Positions 19,381-28,358 of a DNA stretch of 64,000 nt are shown here, piece by piece. Within the stretch, counting starts at the first letter, position 1. Each line of letters starts with the position of its first letter. The stretch is from positions 1 through 64,000 of the forward strand of contig NZ_MECK01000002.1 of the NCBI RefSeq assembly GCF_014596465.1. The letters run 5' to 3'. This DNA is from Streptomyces sp. CBMA123 (lineage in GTDB: Bacteria > Actinomycetota > Actinomycetes > Streptomycetales > Streptomycetaceae). Made by a program: the position numbers and the translations under genes. A model generated the notes under the pieces. It searched no databases and was not told where the DNA came from. It was given only the letters and a program-made list of their open reading frames with translations.

Positions 19381-19382
19381 TC

Positions 19383-20108
19383 ATGGCCCACCCAGAGCGC
19401 GCGGCCAGCGCCACATCCCTTCGGGCCATGGAACGGATACTCGCAGCGAGAGGGCTACAGGTCGTGCCGGAAGAGATTGGCGACGACTCACCGGAGGCGA
19501 ACCCGGGTGATCGGCAGTGGCACCACCGGACCCGCGCGGAGTACGCGCTGAACCGCTGGAGCGCCGCGACTCCGCCCCGATATCTCGACGCCGAAGCGAC
19601 CCTCCCGGAGGTCGCGGCCTGGGCCGATCGCGCCCTGGCTGACAACGCCACTGTCGGTGCCCTGCTCCTGACCGGCCAGACCGGCACGGGCAAGACGCAC
19701 GAGGCGTATGGGGCGCTAAGGAGGATCGCGGCTGGCGGCCCGGACCGGTTCGAGGTGATCGCCCTCAACTCGGCCGACATGTACGGCCGGCTGCGGCCCT
19801 CCCAGGTCATGGGTGCTGCCGAGCGTGAGCTGCGTCGGCTCAGCGAGGTGCAGTACCTGCTGCTGGACGACCTCGGTACGGCGAAGACCTCGGAATGGAC
19901 CGAGGAGGTGACGTACCGCCTCATCAATCACCGGTACAACCACTGCCTCCCGACGATCATCACGTCCAACCTGCCTGCCCGGGACGAGAACGGGCCGGAC
20001 CTGACCGACTTCGTCGGGGCCCGGGTGGCGAGCCGACTGGCCGAGATGGTGACCAGCCTCGTCCCGATGATCGGCGGGGACCGTCGGCGCGGCCGGAGGG
20101 CGGCCTGA
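19383..20108 (+). CDS. DnaC/IstB-like AAA+ helicase-loader ATPase
   Basis: This 241-aa protein has Walker A GQTGTGKT at residues 98-105, Walker B LLLDDLG near residue 160 and the sensor-1 segment TIITSNLP. Spacing and length match DnaC/DnaI helicase loaders rather than IS21 IstB proteins; no istA-like gene is near. It lies 2 bp after the HTH initiator gene, so the pair likely loads the host DnaB helicase at the element origin. The next gene overlaps its stop by one base. Confidence 0.8.
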   Translation: MAHPERAASATSLRAMERILAARGLQVVPEEIGDDSPEANPGDRQWHHRTRAEYALNRWSAATPPRYLDAEATLPEVAAWADRALADNATVGALLLTGQTGTGKTHEAYGALRRIAAGGPDRFEVIALNSADMYGRLRPSQVMGAAERELRRLSEVQYLLLDDLGTAKTSEWTEEVTYRLINHRYNHCLPTIITSNLPARDENGPDLTDFVGARVASRLAEMVTSLVPMIGGDRRRGRRAA

Positions 20109-20881
20109 TGCCCGTTCGCCTGCAAGGAGCCGCGCCGGACGCCGCAGCCCTGTCCACAGCCTGTGCATACGTGGGGCCTCTCAGCCCGTACGCGAACCCG
20201 TTCACGACCGGGGAGCGCAGCCCTTCACCAGCCAGAGCGCCGATGGACGCGGAGGAGGCGGTGGACCTGTTCGCCGCCACACTCCGGGGCCCGGTGGGCC
20301 GCCTATACGCCGACGAGTTCGCCCGCGCGCTCCGTGGCCTCGACCTCATGTGCACCTGTCCCCTAGACGTGTCGTGCCACGCGGACGTTCTTCTCCGTCT
20401 CGCCAACGGCCACGTCGACAGCAACACGATCTCCACCAGCAACTCCTTGGAAGGCTCCCCGATGCCCCACTCGATCATGGTCTCTGCGGCCGAACACCTC
20501 ACGGCTGGTGAGAAGCGGCGGACCGCGGCGCGGGAAGACGCCTTCCGCACCTGGGGCCCCCGGTCCACCAAGGCAGCGGCCCACTACGCCTACCAGCTCC
20601 TCGGCGCTGAGGCGGCCACGCTGGAGTGGCAGACGCTGGGTCTCCTGTCCTTCGAAGAGCACCTCCAGGCGTTCGCCTCCCTCGACACGGTGGGCGGCCA
20701 GCACCTGGAGCTGTATTACTCCGACCATGGCGGCACGGAATCCATCACACTGCGGGTGTCGTGCATGAGCTGCCCCAGCCAGCACGTGCGCGAGGTGACC
20801 TCCCTGGAGCAGCTCGGCCAACTGCTGTCGCAGACTCCGGCCTGGCCGTTCATCGCTCCGCAGGACGGGGGCAACCTCTGA
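20108..20881 (+). CDS. DUF4326-like domain protein with extra C-terminal domain
   Basis: This 257-aa protein has in its N-terminal half (about residues 18-100) the pattern of DUF4326: NPF, then AVDLFAATLRGPVGRLYADE, then the Cys/His signature CTCPLDVSCHADVLL. From about residue 119 (MPHSIMVSAAEHLTAGE) a second, unrecognised domain follows in frame. A GGAAGG lies seven bases before that internal ATG at 20462, so the second domain may also be made separately. The gene is coupled on both sides (TGATG junctions) to the loader and DUF2637 genes. Confidence 0.65.
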   Translation: MPVRLQGAAPDAAALSTACAYVGPLSPYANPFTTGERSPSPARAPMDAEEAVDLFAATLRGPVGRLYADEFARALRGLDLMCTCPLDVSCHADVLLRLANGHVDSNTISTSNSLEGSPMPHSIMVSAAEHLTAGEKRRTAAREDAFRTWGPRSTKAAAHYAYQLLGAEAATLEWQTLGLLSFEEHLQAFASLDTVGGQHLELYYSDHGGTESITLRVSCMSCPSQHVREVTSLEQLGQLLSQTPAWPFIAPQDGGNL

Positions 20882-21990
20882 TGGCCCGCACGCCCATAGA
20901 GCCGACGAAGGCGGCGCCACAGAAGGCCGTCCCCATGCAGAGCATGACGGCCTGGGACCGTGCGGCGGTCACCCTGCTCGGCGCGGCCGGCTTCGCGTTC
21001 TCCTACGACGCACTGCGGCAGATCGCCGTCGCGATCCACGCCCGGGAGTCCCTGAGCTACCTCTTCCCGATCTTCGTTGACGGCTTCATTGCGTACGGCG
21101 TCCGCGCGATATTGCTGCTCCGCCACCGGCCGTTCTTCGCCCGGCTGTACACCTGGTTCCTGTTCCTGGCGGCCACCGCGGCGAGCCTGGGCGCGAACGC
21201 CCTGCACGCGATCACGCTGAACCGTGGTCCGCAGTCCGCGCAGTCCGCGCTGCACCTCACGGACAGCGTCGTCGCGGTGCTGTCGATGCTCGCGCCGTTG
21301 GCGCTGGCGGGCTCGGTCCACCTGTACATCCTGATGGCGCGGACCACCGAGTTGTCCGTCCGGGACGGCGCGGACGGCGGTCCCGGACCGGTCCGCGAAG
21401 CCGTCCAGCCGCCTGCGAGGGGTGAGGAGACGCCGGAGCGCCGCTCGGCGGAGTTCGGGCCGGCGACCGGAGCGGTGGCCGTCCCGTCCGCGCCGTCCGC
21501 TGCTGTACCCGTGATCGTTGACCTGCGAAAGTCCGGAAGCGGCCACGACGGAGCGCCTGCTACGGAGGGTCCGGGTGTTCACCCGTCGGCAGCGGCGGAC
21601 CCGGCGGACGGGGGTCAGGTCCTGACGGACGGGCGGGCCGCCGGTGTCGCGGACGGGGAGGTGCTGGTTCCCTCTCCTGCGGCTGCTGAGGCCCCGGTTC
21701 CAGAGCCGGTCCGCGAGCACGCGGACGGCGGCGAGCCGTCCGTCCCGGACGACGCCGAACTCCCGCAGGACCGGGAAGCCGCCGACGACGGGTGGCTTGA
21801 GGAACTGCTGCCGGTCGCGCGAGCGGCCTACCAGGAGAGCGGACGGATCAGCCGCGACGCGATCAAGGAGGCCGTCCGAGCACACCAGCCGATCAGCAAC
21901 GATCGCATGGGGGCTCTCCTGGCCCGGTTGAAGGACGAGGTGGACCAGCGCGCGACCGCCCCCGCCGGTGCCTCCAGCGCCCTTTGGTGA
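20881..21990 (+). CDS. DUF2637 / SpdB-like membrane protein
   Basis: This 369-aa protein has four N-terminal membrane helices (about residues 28-160). They carry AAGFAFSYDALRQIAV and LFPIFVDGFIAYGVRAILL, the signature of DUF2637 proteins common on Streptomyces plasmids and integrative elements. A Pro/Ala/Asp-rich linker of about 120 residues leads to a helical C-terminal domain (ISRDAIKEAVRAHQPISNDR) that resembles a winged helix. A role in intramycelial spread or in anchoring the replicon to the membrane has been proposed for such proteins; here it is inference. Confidence 0.7.
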   Translation: MARTPIEPTKAAPQKAVPMQSMTAWDRAAVTLLGAAGFAFSYDALRQIAVAIHARESLSYLFPIFVDGFIAYGVRAILLLRHRPFFARLYTWFLFLAATAASLGANALHAITLNRGPQSAQSALHLTDSVVAVLSMLAPLALAGSVHLYILMARTTELSVRDGADGGPGPVREAVQPPARGEETPERRSAEFGPATGAVAVPSAPSAAVPVIVDLRKSGSGHDGAPATEGPGVHPSAAADPADGGQVLTDGRAAGVADGEVLVPSPAAAEAPVPEPVREHADGGEPSVPDDAELPQDREAADDGWLEELLPVARAAYQESGRISRDAIKEAVRAHQPISNDRMGALLARLKDEVDQRATAPAGASSALW

Positions 21991-22073
21991 TCTCATCGCA
22001 TTGGTGTCGCGTGGTCGCTGCGGTCCCCGCCGCAGCGACCACGACCGGCCCCGTTGACCAGGAAGGAAAGGCC

Positions 22074-22616
22074 ATGTGGCGACGTCGGCAGAACCGCGCC
22101 GAGGAGACCGCCCGCGCCGAAGGCGTGCAGGCAGCATCCGCGCTTGCGGTTCATCTCCAGAACGGCGGCCAGCTGGTGCCGGTCGAGGCAGCGGACGTCC
22201 CGCTGGCCGAGGACGAGACGATCTTCGCGGACGTGTGGTGCTCGGCCGCCCGGTTCTACGGGACCGACGTCGTATATCCGCGGTCGACGGGGTACTGGGA
22301 GAACCACCCGACGTTCGGCCGGCAGTGGGTGCCCAACCCGCACGACGCCCGGCGGCGGCGCGAGGCCGAAGCCGCCGCCGAACCGCACTGGCGTGACCAC
22401 ACCCCGGCCCGCCTCGCCCTGACCTCCGCGGGAGTACGGCTCAGGCCGACCGGCTCGCCAACCTGGATGCCGTTCGACCACTGCCTCCTCACCGAGCTCA
22501 CGGCAGGGCCGGGCGAACTCGTGCTCTCGTACAGCGTGTGCGCCCCGCTGCTGATCGCCGGGCCCGCCACCGCCTGGCTCGGGGTGGCGATCGAGCACCT
22601 TCGCCAGACCGACTGA
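22074..22616 (+). CDS. Hypothetical element protein
   Basis: This 180-aa protein begins with a basic segment MWRRRQNRAEE and has a central region FADVWCSAARFYGTDVVYPR and GYWENHPTFGRQWVPNPHDA rich in aromatic residues. No membrane helix or known motif is seen. The ATG has AGGAAGGAAAG upstream. It is the last gene of the replication-region operon, directly before a textbook terminator. Confidence 0.6.
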   Translation: MWRRRQNRAEETARAEGVQAASALAVHLQNGGQLVPVEAADVPLAEDETIFADVWCSAARFYGTDVVYPRSTGYWENHPTFGRQWVPNPHDARRRREAEAAAEPHWRDHTPARLALTSAGVRLRPTGSPTWMPFDHCLLTELTAGPGELVLSYSVCAPLLIAGPATAWLGVAIEHLRQTD

Positions 22617-22635
22617 AACAACCTCTCGACCAAGA

Positions 22636-22676
22636 AGCCGGAACCTAATTCCAGGAATTAGGTTCCGGCTTTTTTT
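22636..22676 (+). terminator. Intrinsic terminator with T-run
   Basis: A perfect 15-bp stem (22636-22650 with 22656-22670), loop CCAGG, is followed by seven T. It ends the operon that starts near the WhiB-like gene. This classic form is rare in this GC-rich DNA. Confidence 0.95.
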
Positions 22677-23086
22677 GCTGATTCGAGTTGTCCGCAGACC
22701 TCTGTGAGGATTTAGGCACGGCCAACGCCACAAGGCGATTTTCGGCCTGTCGGAGCCCATCCGCCGGGCTCCCCTTTCCTGAGAGGGGCTGATGGCCTTG
22801 ATATGAGCTACCGCCTCTCACGCACCGCCCCCGAACTATGTCATGGGTTGACGGTCACTGGAATCGGTATCTGACCTGCATGAAGGTCTGCCGACGGCTC
22901 CGGGAACAGCCCAAGGAAAGGTGCGGCGCAGAGCTGTCACCGATCCCCTAATTCTACGGCGCCGAATCGCCGATAAAGCCCGCAGGGGCAATCCTACTCC
23001 GCGAAGTGGTGTTGCGACCCCGTCCACACTGGGGCCGAAACACCCGATCTATCGAAATCCCCTCGCACCAAGATTGTGAATTCCGC
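22677..23086. other. 410-bp leader region before the transfer operon
   Basis: No gene is seen. There is an 8-bp hairpin at 22771-22788, a TTGACG at 22848 that could be a -35 box, and A+T-richer stretches. The region must carry the promoter of the T4SS operon. No known riboswitch consensus was recognised. Confidence 0.5.
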
Positions 23087-23683
23087 ATGCCTCGATCCAG
23101 CCGTTTCATACGCATATCCGCAGCCGTGGGCGCCGTCGGCACGCTGGCCGCGCTCTCGACCGGCTGCTCTTCGGGCGCTTCCCACCCCTCGGTCGCCCAG
23201 CCGAGCGCCGTCTCGGTGGGCATCCCGGAGCCGACTGCGGTCCGCGCCTCCGCAGGCCCGGCGACACCGCCGAGCACCGATCTGCCGGCGGACGTCGAGC
23301 AGACGGCGCGGGCGTTCACCGCGGCCTACGCCGAGCACGATGCTCGCGACGGCAAGGACGGTTCCTACGCCGATGCCGGCGGCCGAGCAGCCAAGTTCGC
23401 GACCGGCGAGTTGGTGGACAACCTGAGCCAGAAGCGGCCGGGCCAGGATGCCGAGTGGGCCAAACTGCGCGCCGAGCAGGCCATCCAGACAGTCGAGATC
23501 ACCTCTGCCGCCACCCCCGACGGCGCTCCGGGCCCGACGCAGACCTCCGCACTGGTTCGCGTGCACTACACCCTGACCACCACCCCGCACTCCGGGACGG
23601 AACAGCGCAGCAACGAACAGCTCGCCCTCCGCCTGGAGCACACCTCCCAGGGCTGGCGCGTCACCGCGCTGCCCTGGGCGTGA
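23087..23683 (+). CDS. Lipoprotein, probable T4SS accessory
   Basis: This 198-aa protein has a lipoprotein signal (basic start, hydrophobic core, lipobox LSTGC with the cysteine near residue 26) and a linker rich in Ser/Pro. Its domain resembles the NTF2/VirB8-like fold: an early helix VEQTARAFTAAYAEHDARDG, then strands ending LRLEHTSQGWRVTALPW. It is first in the T4SS operon and would sit on the outer face of the membrane. No family name is certain. Confidence 0.65.
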   Translation: MPRSSRFIRISAAVGAVGTLAALSTGCSSGASHPSVAQPSAVSVGIPEPTAVRASAGPATPPSTDLPADVEQTARAFTAAYAEHDARDGKDGSYADAGGRAAKFATGELVDNLSQKRPGQDAEWAKLRAEQAIQTVEITSAATPDGAPGPTQTSALVRVHYTLTTTPHSGTEQRSNEQLALRLEHTSQGWRVTALPWA

Positions 23684-23692
23684 CGAGACCCG

Positions 23693-24697
23693 ATGAGCAA
23701 GGGCACACAACTGGGCCTCGGAGTTGCTGCGGCGCTTACCGTCTCGGCAATCACGTTGCTGACCACCTTCGGCGGAGCCGACAGCGCCTCCGCCCAGGAG
23801 ACCGGCCCGGGTGGAGGCATCGCCACCGACGCTCCCGTTCCCGGCTGGGTCCGCGACCTCGTCAACAAGCACGCCGGCGAGTGCCCACAGGTCACGGCGT
23901 CGCTCCTGGCCGCCCAGCTCTACACCGAGTCCAACTTCGACCCCAAGGCCGTGTCCCCAGTTGGAGCCCAGGGCATCGCTCAGTTCATGCCCTCCACCTG
24001 GGCCCAGTACGGCGTGGACGGGGACGGCGACGGGATCAAGGACGTCTTCGACCCGGCCGACGCCGTTGCAGCGCAAGCCAAGTACGACTGCGTTCTAGCC
24101 GCCGAAGTCAAGGGCGTGCCGGGAGACCCCGCGGAGAACATGCTCGCCGCGTACAACGCGGGCAGCGGTGCCGTGATCAAGTACGGCGGCATCCCTCCAT
24201 ACGCCGAGACCCGCGACTACGTGAAGAACATCCGGGACCTGGCCGCGAAGTGGGCGGACAGCATGTCGCCGAACTCCCCCGGCAGTGACGGCGCCGCTCG
24301 GGCGGTGGCCGCAGCGAGGACGGCCTTGGGGACCTGGTACCAGTGGGGCGGCAACTGCGTCTCGCCGTATACGGGTTCGGACGGCTGCGACTGCTCTTCG
24401 CTCACCAAGATGGCCTGGGCCTCGGCCGGCGTGAACCTCCCGCGGACGACTTTCGACCAGGTCAATTCCGGCACAGCCGTGGCCAGCGTCTCTCAACTTG
24501 CCCCGGGGGACCTGCTGTTCACCCCGGGATCGGACGGCAGCGCAGCGGCTCCTGGACACGTCGGGATGTACATCGGCGACGGCCAGGTAATCGAGGCGCC
24601 GCACACGGGAGCGGTCGTACGGATCACTCCGCTCACCCAGTGGACCGGCTCGGCGGGCGCGATCAACACCATCGTCGCAATGCGACATATCGCCTAA
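23693..24697 (+). CDS. Bifunctional lytic transglycosylase / NlpC-P60 endopeptidase (VirB1-like)
   Basis: This 334-aa exported protein has a signal peptide (about residues 1-35). It has an SLT-type muramidase domain with the catalytic Glu at residue 79 (YTESNFDP, followed by GAQGIAQFMPSTW). A C-terminal NlpC/P60 domain has Cys234 (DCSSL), His289 (PGHVGMYIG) and His304. It would cut both glycan strands and peptide stems to let the conjugation machine cross the peptidoglycan. This two-domain form is typical of Gram-positive T4SS. It is 9 bp after the lipoprotein gene. Confidence 0.9.
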   Translation: MSKGTQLGLGVAAALTVSAITLLTTFGGADSASAQETGPGGGIATDAPVPGWVRDLVNKHAGECPQVTASLLAAQLYTESNFDPKAVSPVGAQGIAQFMPSTWAQYGVDGDGDGIKDVFDPADAVAAQAKYDCVLAAEVKGVPGDPAENMLAAYNAGSGAVIKYGGIPPYAETRDYVKNIRDLAAKWADSMSPNSPGSDGAARAVAAARTALGTWYQWGGNCVSPYTGSDGCDCSSLTKMAWASAGVNLPRTTFDQVNSGTAVASVSQLAPGDLLFTPGSDGSAAAPGHVGMYIGDGQVIEAPHTGAVVRITPLTQWTGSAGAINTIVAMRHIA

Positions 24698-24748
24698 ACC
24701 ATCACAAACCTTCTGTTTCTTGCCTTAATGAACCCAAAAGGATTGAAC

Positions 24749-25087
24749 ATGTACCATCTCCTCGCTGCCGCTGCCAACCCCTCCCTCCACGCCACCCTCG
24801 CCGCCGGGGCTGACGTCGTGTCCGGCGTGACCCCGGACTGGGGCCCGTTCTCGAAGCTCGGCTCCACGGCGAAGGTGATCCTCGGCGTCATGGCCGCCGT
24901 CACCCTCGTCATCGGCGCCGGCGCGTTCTTCGCGGGCGTCGGCAAATCCAAGGGCTGGTTCGGCGAGGGTCACAGCACCATGGAGAGCTCGCGGGGCAAG
25001 GGCATGATGGTCGGGGGTCTGACCTGCGTCTTCCTCGTGGCGAGCTTCGGCACCATCTTCGCCATCACGTACGGCATGGGTGTGTGA
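24749..25087 (+). CDS. Small two-helix membrane protein, pilin-like (VirB2/TrbC position)
   Basis: This 112-aa protein has two hydrophobic helices (TAKVILGVMAAVTLVIGAGA and GMMVGGLTCVFLVASFGTIF) joined by a short glycine-rich basic loop. This is the topology of VirB2/TrbC pilins and of small TcpD-like components. The ATG at 24749 has AAAAGGA six bases before; a start at 24728 is also possible. Position between the VirB1-like and VirB8-like genes fits a T4SS core component. Confidence 0.7.
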   Translation: MYHLLAAAANPSLHATLAAGADVVSGVTPDWGPFSKLGSTAKVILGVMAAVTLVIGAGAFFAGVGKSKGWFGEGHSTMESSRGKGMMVGGLTCVFLVASFGTIFAITYGMGV

Positions 25088-25090
25088 CCC

Positions 25091-26401
25091 ATGGCCTCTC
25101 GATCCGCAAGGCGAAACGATTCTTCTGCGGCAGATGGGCCGCCTCGGCCGTCCGCGAAGCTCTGGAGCGTCGCCGCCGGTGGCGCCGCAGCCGTCACCGT
25201 GGCCGGGGTGATCGTCAGCCTCGCGACCGGCGCCCCCTCCGCACCCGCCGTCTCCGCCACGGCAACCGCCCGACCTACCATGCACGCGAGCGGGGAGCGC
25301 GTTCAGACGGTGAGCGGCGTCCCCGTGGGCTACCCGCACACCCAGGACGGCGCGAAGGCAGCAGCGGCGAACTACACCGTGATCAGCGGAAGTGCCGACT
25401 TCTTCACGAACACGGCCGACCGGAACCGGGCCGTGTCGGCCATGGCCGCCCAGGGCACCGCCGACGCGGCGGAGAAGAAGGCCGACCTGTCCGCCGCTCA
25501 AGCAGTCAGTGCGCTACAGGGCGACAACCCCACGCTCTCCGCCGAGCAGGCCATCGCCCGTACTGGAGTCCTGTCCGCCCGGGTCCTGGGATACGACGAC
25601 CAGGGAGCCATGGTCCGGCTGTGGACGACGACGGTCCGCGGCAGCGCGGCCGGGCACGTGACGCCCACCGTTGGGTACCAGTCAGTGACGGTCACCCTGG
25701 TCTGGGAGTCCAACGACTGGAAGCTCGTCGACAGTTCGACCACTTCCGGGCTGTTCGCCTCGATCGACGTCCGACAGGCGTCCAACGTCCCTGGCGACTT
25801 CGCCAGCTACGTGCCGGCCGCTGCAGAAGATCCCGTCATGACCGGCGCAACCGCGCAGGGCGGTTTCCCCGCGCCGTACGAGCGGAGCGAGCAGGGAGCC
25901 CGTGCTGCTGCTGTCAGTGCCGTCATGCTCTACGGCGACCCGCGGTTCTTCACCGACGCCGAGTGGCGGCACCGGATGCTGGCGGCCACCGCCGCACCGA
26001 GCGTGCTGGCCTCGGTCACCTCGGACGCGGACTCGACGGCCCGGCTGGTCTCGGACAACCGCGGGGTCGGCACGGACGGCACGACGCCTGACGGCAGCGA
26101 ACTGATCACGCGGACGGCGGCCCTGGCAACCCGCACCATCTCCTGCTCCGACCAGGCCGCGAGCGTCGAACTGTGGACCGCGTCGGTCGGCGGGGTCGCG
26201 GGCAAGGACGAGACCCAGCGCCCGCAGATCGCCTTCCTCCGGATGACCGTGGATCTGGTCTGGGTCGACGGCACGTGGAAGACGACGGCCGTCACGCCGT
26301 CGGGGCCGCTCGTTCCGTCACCACCTGCCATGCACGAGGCCGACTCCGCCGACAGCTTCGCGGACGTGGGGGGTGCCAGCGATGCGCCTGCGACTGCGTG
26401 A
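25091..26401 (+). CDS. Membrane-anchored protein with two VirB8/TcpC-like domains
   Basis: This 436-aa protein has one N-terminal membrane helix (about residues 27-47) and two related NTF2-like domains. Each opens with the same pattern: GVPVGYPHTQDGAKAAAANY and, about 185 residues later, GFPAPYERSEQGARAAAVSA. Each ends in a strand of the type VTVTLVWESNDWKLV or MTVDLVWVDGTWKTT. Two such domains on one anchor match TcpC-type VirB8 proteins of Gram-positive T4SS. It starts 4 bp after the pilin-like gene and overlaps the next gene by 20 bp. Confidence 0.75.
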   Translation: MASRSARRNDSSAADGPPRPSAKLWSVAAGGAAAVTVAGVIVSLATGAPSAPAVSATATARPTMHASGERVQTVSGVPVGYPHTQDGAKAAAANYTVISGSADFFTNTADRNRAVSAMAAQGTADAAEKKADLSAAQAVSALQGDNPTLSAEQAIARTGVLSARVLGYDDQGAMVRLWTTTVRGSAAGHVTPTVGYQSVTVTLVWESNDWKLVDSSTTSGLFASIDVRQASNVPGDFASYVPAAAEDPVMTGATAQGGFPAPYERSEQGARAAAVSAVMLYGDPRFFTDAEWRHRMLAATAAPSVLASVTSDADSTARLVSDNRGVGTDGTTPDGSELITRTAALATRTISCSDQAASVELWTASVGGVAGKDETQRPQIAFLRMTVDLVWVDGTWKTTAVTPSGPLVPSPPAMHEADSADSFADVGGASDAPATA

Positions 26402-28355
26402 CGATGCTCCCGGCCTGCTGAGGCTCGAACGGAGCGCTCCCGGCCGCTGGCGGCGCCGGCTCCAGACGATCGCCGTGGTCAACGTGGTCATCGGGTTCTT
26501 CTTCATCCCGGCCGCGAAGGCGGACTCGATCTTCTGCTACATCCCGATGGTGTGCGAGGCGAAGGCGGCCATCGACTTCGTCAAGGACCCACTGGGGTTC
26601 TTGCTCCAGAAGCTGACCGAGGCCAACATCTGGTTCCTCCGGCAGATGCTGGACCTGATCCAGAACACGACGAAGATCGACCTCACGTCGGCCGGCTTCT
26701 TGCAGCAGTACGCGATCATCTTCGCGGCCAGCAGCCTGCTCACCGTCGCGCTGTGGCTGATCGCCGTCGCCAAGCGGGCGGTCCGCGGGGTCGCGGTGAC
26801 CACGGCGGTCTCCGAGGCGATCGGTTTCCTGCTCCTCCAGTTCGTCGTCAACGCGATGACGCCCGGCGCACTTGCCCTGCTGATGAAGGCCATTGACGAA
26901 GTCACAGCCATCTTCCAGCCCTACGCGACATCGAACTTCAAGCCGTTCCTGGCGAACCTCCTCAAGGTGATGGCGGCCAACCCCACGGACGGCGTGGGGC
27001 AGCTGCTGGTGGTCAACCTCATCATGATGCTCGGCGCGCTGCTGATGTGGATCGAGCTGCTGATCCGCGGCGCGGCCATCTACGTGGCCGTCGCGCTCGG
27101 CCCCATCGTGAACGCGGGCCTGGTCGACCGCGACCTGTGGGGCAAGAGCAAGAAGTGGTTCGGCGGCATCTTCGCCATCGGCCTGAGTAAGCCGGTGCTC
27201 TTCGCGCTGCTCGGCCTCGGCGGAGCCGTCCTCAGCGACACCTCCGGTGGCATGTCCGACGCGGTCTCCAAGACTCTGATCGGGGCACTGATCCTCCTGC
27301 TCGCCGTCTTCGCGAGCGCCACGCTCTACAGGTGGGTGCCCGCGTTCGGCGACGAGATGGCCCAGCTCCACCACGACCGGAAGGCTGCCCAGTCCTCGGG
27401 GCCGGCCGCCGCGATCGACGGGCCCGGTCAGCACGCCAATCGGGCGATCAACACGCACATGCAGGACGCCTTGGTCGGCGGCGGCTCGAAGGCAGCGGGC
27501 GGCAAGGCCGCTGGAGCCAAGATGGGCGGCGGAACGGCAGCAGCCGGACCTGTCGCAGTTGGGGCGGCCGTGGCCAAGGCTGGCCTCGACATGGCGAAGA
27601 ACAAGGCCGCCAGCTCCCCCGGCGCGCAGGGTGCCGACGCCGCCAACGGCGGACCTGGCTCCGACCAAGGCCAGCCCGAGAGCAGCAGCCACACCGGAGC
27701 ACCGGGTGCTCCGGCCGCCCGCCCGGAGGGCACCACCTCCGGCCCGGTCGTCGGCTCAACTCCGGACTGGTCCGCAGCCAACGATCACGCTGCCTCCGAG
27801 GCTCCGGCCACCGCCCGCCCGCAGGGCACCACCTCCGGCCCGGTCGTCGGCTCAACTCCGGACTGGTCCGCAGCCAACGATCACGCTGCCTCCGGCGCTC
27901 CGGACGCTGCCCGTCCGGCTGGAGCAACCTCAGGCCCGGTCGTCAGCCCGGTGCCAGCACCGGCACCGGCCACGCCTGGCGGCAACGCTGCCTCCGGCAC
28001 TCCGGCCACCGCCCGCCCGCAGGGCACGAGTTCTGCCCCGGTCGTCGGCTCGGCTCCTGCCCAGCCTTCGGCACCGCGGGCCCAGATGGCGCTGAACTGG
28101 GAGGAGTTCGCCGGCACCCCGTCTGCTCCGGTCACCGGACGGCCGCTTCCGCCACAGGCTCCGCCCCCGGCAGCGCCCGCCCCGGCATCAGTACTCCCGG
28201 CGGCACCGCCGCCCCGCCCGGCAGCGGCGCACTCCTCCCCTTCTCCCTCACCGGGAACCACCCCGAGCCCCGGGCCCTCCGCCTCGCCCACGCCGCAGTC
28301 GCGGCCGACTGGCGGACAGGCACCTGGCCGGCCAGACCCCAGCAAGGACCGATGA
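26382..28355 (+). CDS. VirB6/TrbL-like polytopic T4SS protein with repetitive tail
   Basis: This 657-aa protein has a signal-like first helix followed by DSIFCYIPMVCEAK, then about six membrane helices up to residue 320. Among these is LLMWIELLIRGAAIYVAVAL, the characteristic VirB6/TrbL segment. The last 300 residues are Ala/Pro/Gly/Ser-rich and contain a 32-residue repeat ending in GSTPDWSAANDHAAS, then a proline-rich end. The start ATG 26382 has GGGGGG eight bases upstream and overlaps the previous gene. Confidence 0.8.
   Translation: MRLRLRDDAPGLLRLERSAPGRWRRRLQTIAVVNVVIGFFFIPAAKADSIFCYIPMVCEAKAAIDFVKDPLGFLLQKLTEANIWFLRQMLDLIQNTTKIDLTSAGFLQQYAIIFAASSLLTVALWLIAVAKRAVRGVAVTTAVSEAIGFLLLQFVVNAMTPGALALLMKAIDEVTAIFQPYATSNFKPFLANLLKVMAANPTDGVGQLLVVNLIMMLGALLMWIELLIRGAAIYVAVALGPIVNAGLVDRDLWGKSKKWFGGIFAIGLSKPVLFALLGLGGAVLSDTSGGMSDAVSKTLIGALILLLAVFASATLYRWVPAFGDEMAQLHHDRKAAQSSGPAAAIDGPGQHANRAINTHMQDALVGGGSKAAGGKAAGAKMGGGTAAAGPVAVGAAVAKAGLDMAKNKAASSPGAQGADAANGGPGSDQGQPESSSHTGAPGAPAARPEGTTSGPVVGSTPDWSAANDHAASEAPATARPQGTTSGPVVGSTPDWSAANDHAASGAPDAARPAGATSGPVVSPVPAPAPATPGGNAASGTPATARPQGTSSAPVVGSAPAQPSAPRAQMALNWEEFAGTPSAPVTGRPLPPQAPPPAAPAPASVLPAAPPPRPAAAHSSPSPSPGTTPSPGPSASPTPQSRPTGGQAPGRPDPSKDR
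27728..27894 (+). repeat. Perfect 71-bp direct repeat (period 96 bp) in the VirB6-like gene
   Basis: Copies at 27728-27798 and 27824-27894 are identical. A third, decayed unit follows around 27920-27945 and a fourth near 28010-28045. The period is 96 bp, or 32 codons, so the frame is kept. Identity at the DNA level over 71 bp shows a recent duplication or gene conversion. Confidence 0.9.
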
Positions 28356-28358
28356 CCC

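Noticed and set aside
19383-20108. IstB of an IS21-type insertion sequence.
   Set aside because: No istA-like DDE transposase gene or terminal repeats flank it; it is embedded in a replication operon.
22677-23086. A ydaO-type c-di-AMP riboswitch before the cell-wall-hydrolase-containing operon.
   Set aside because: Such switches are known before Streptomyces hydrolase genes, but the conserved blocks could not be matched; only simple hairpins are present.
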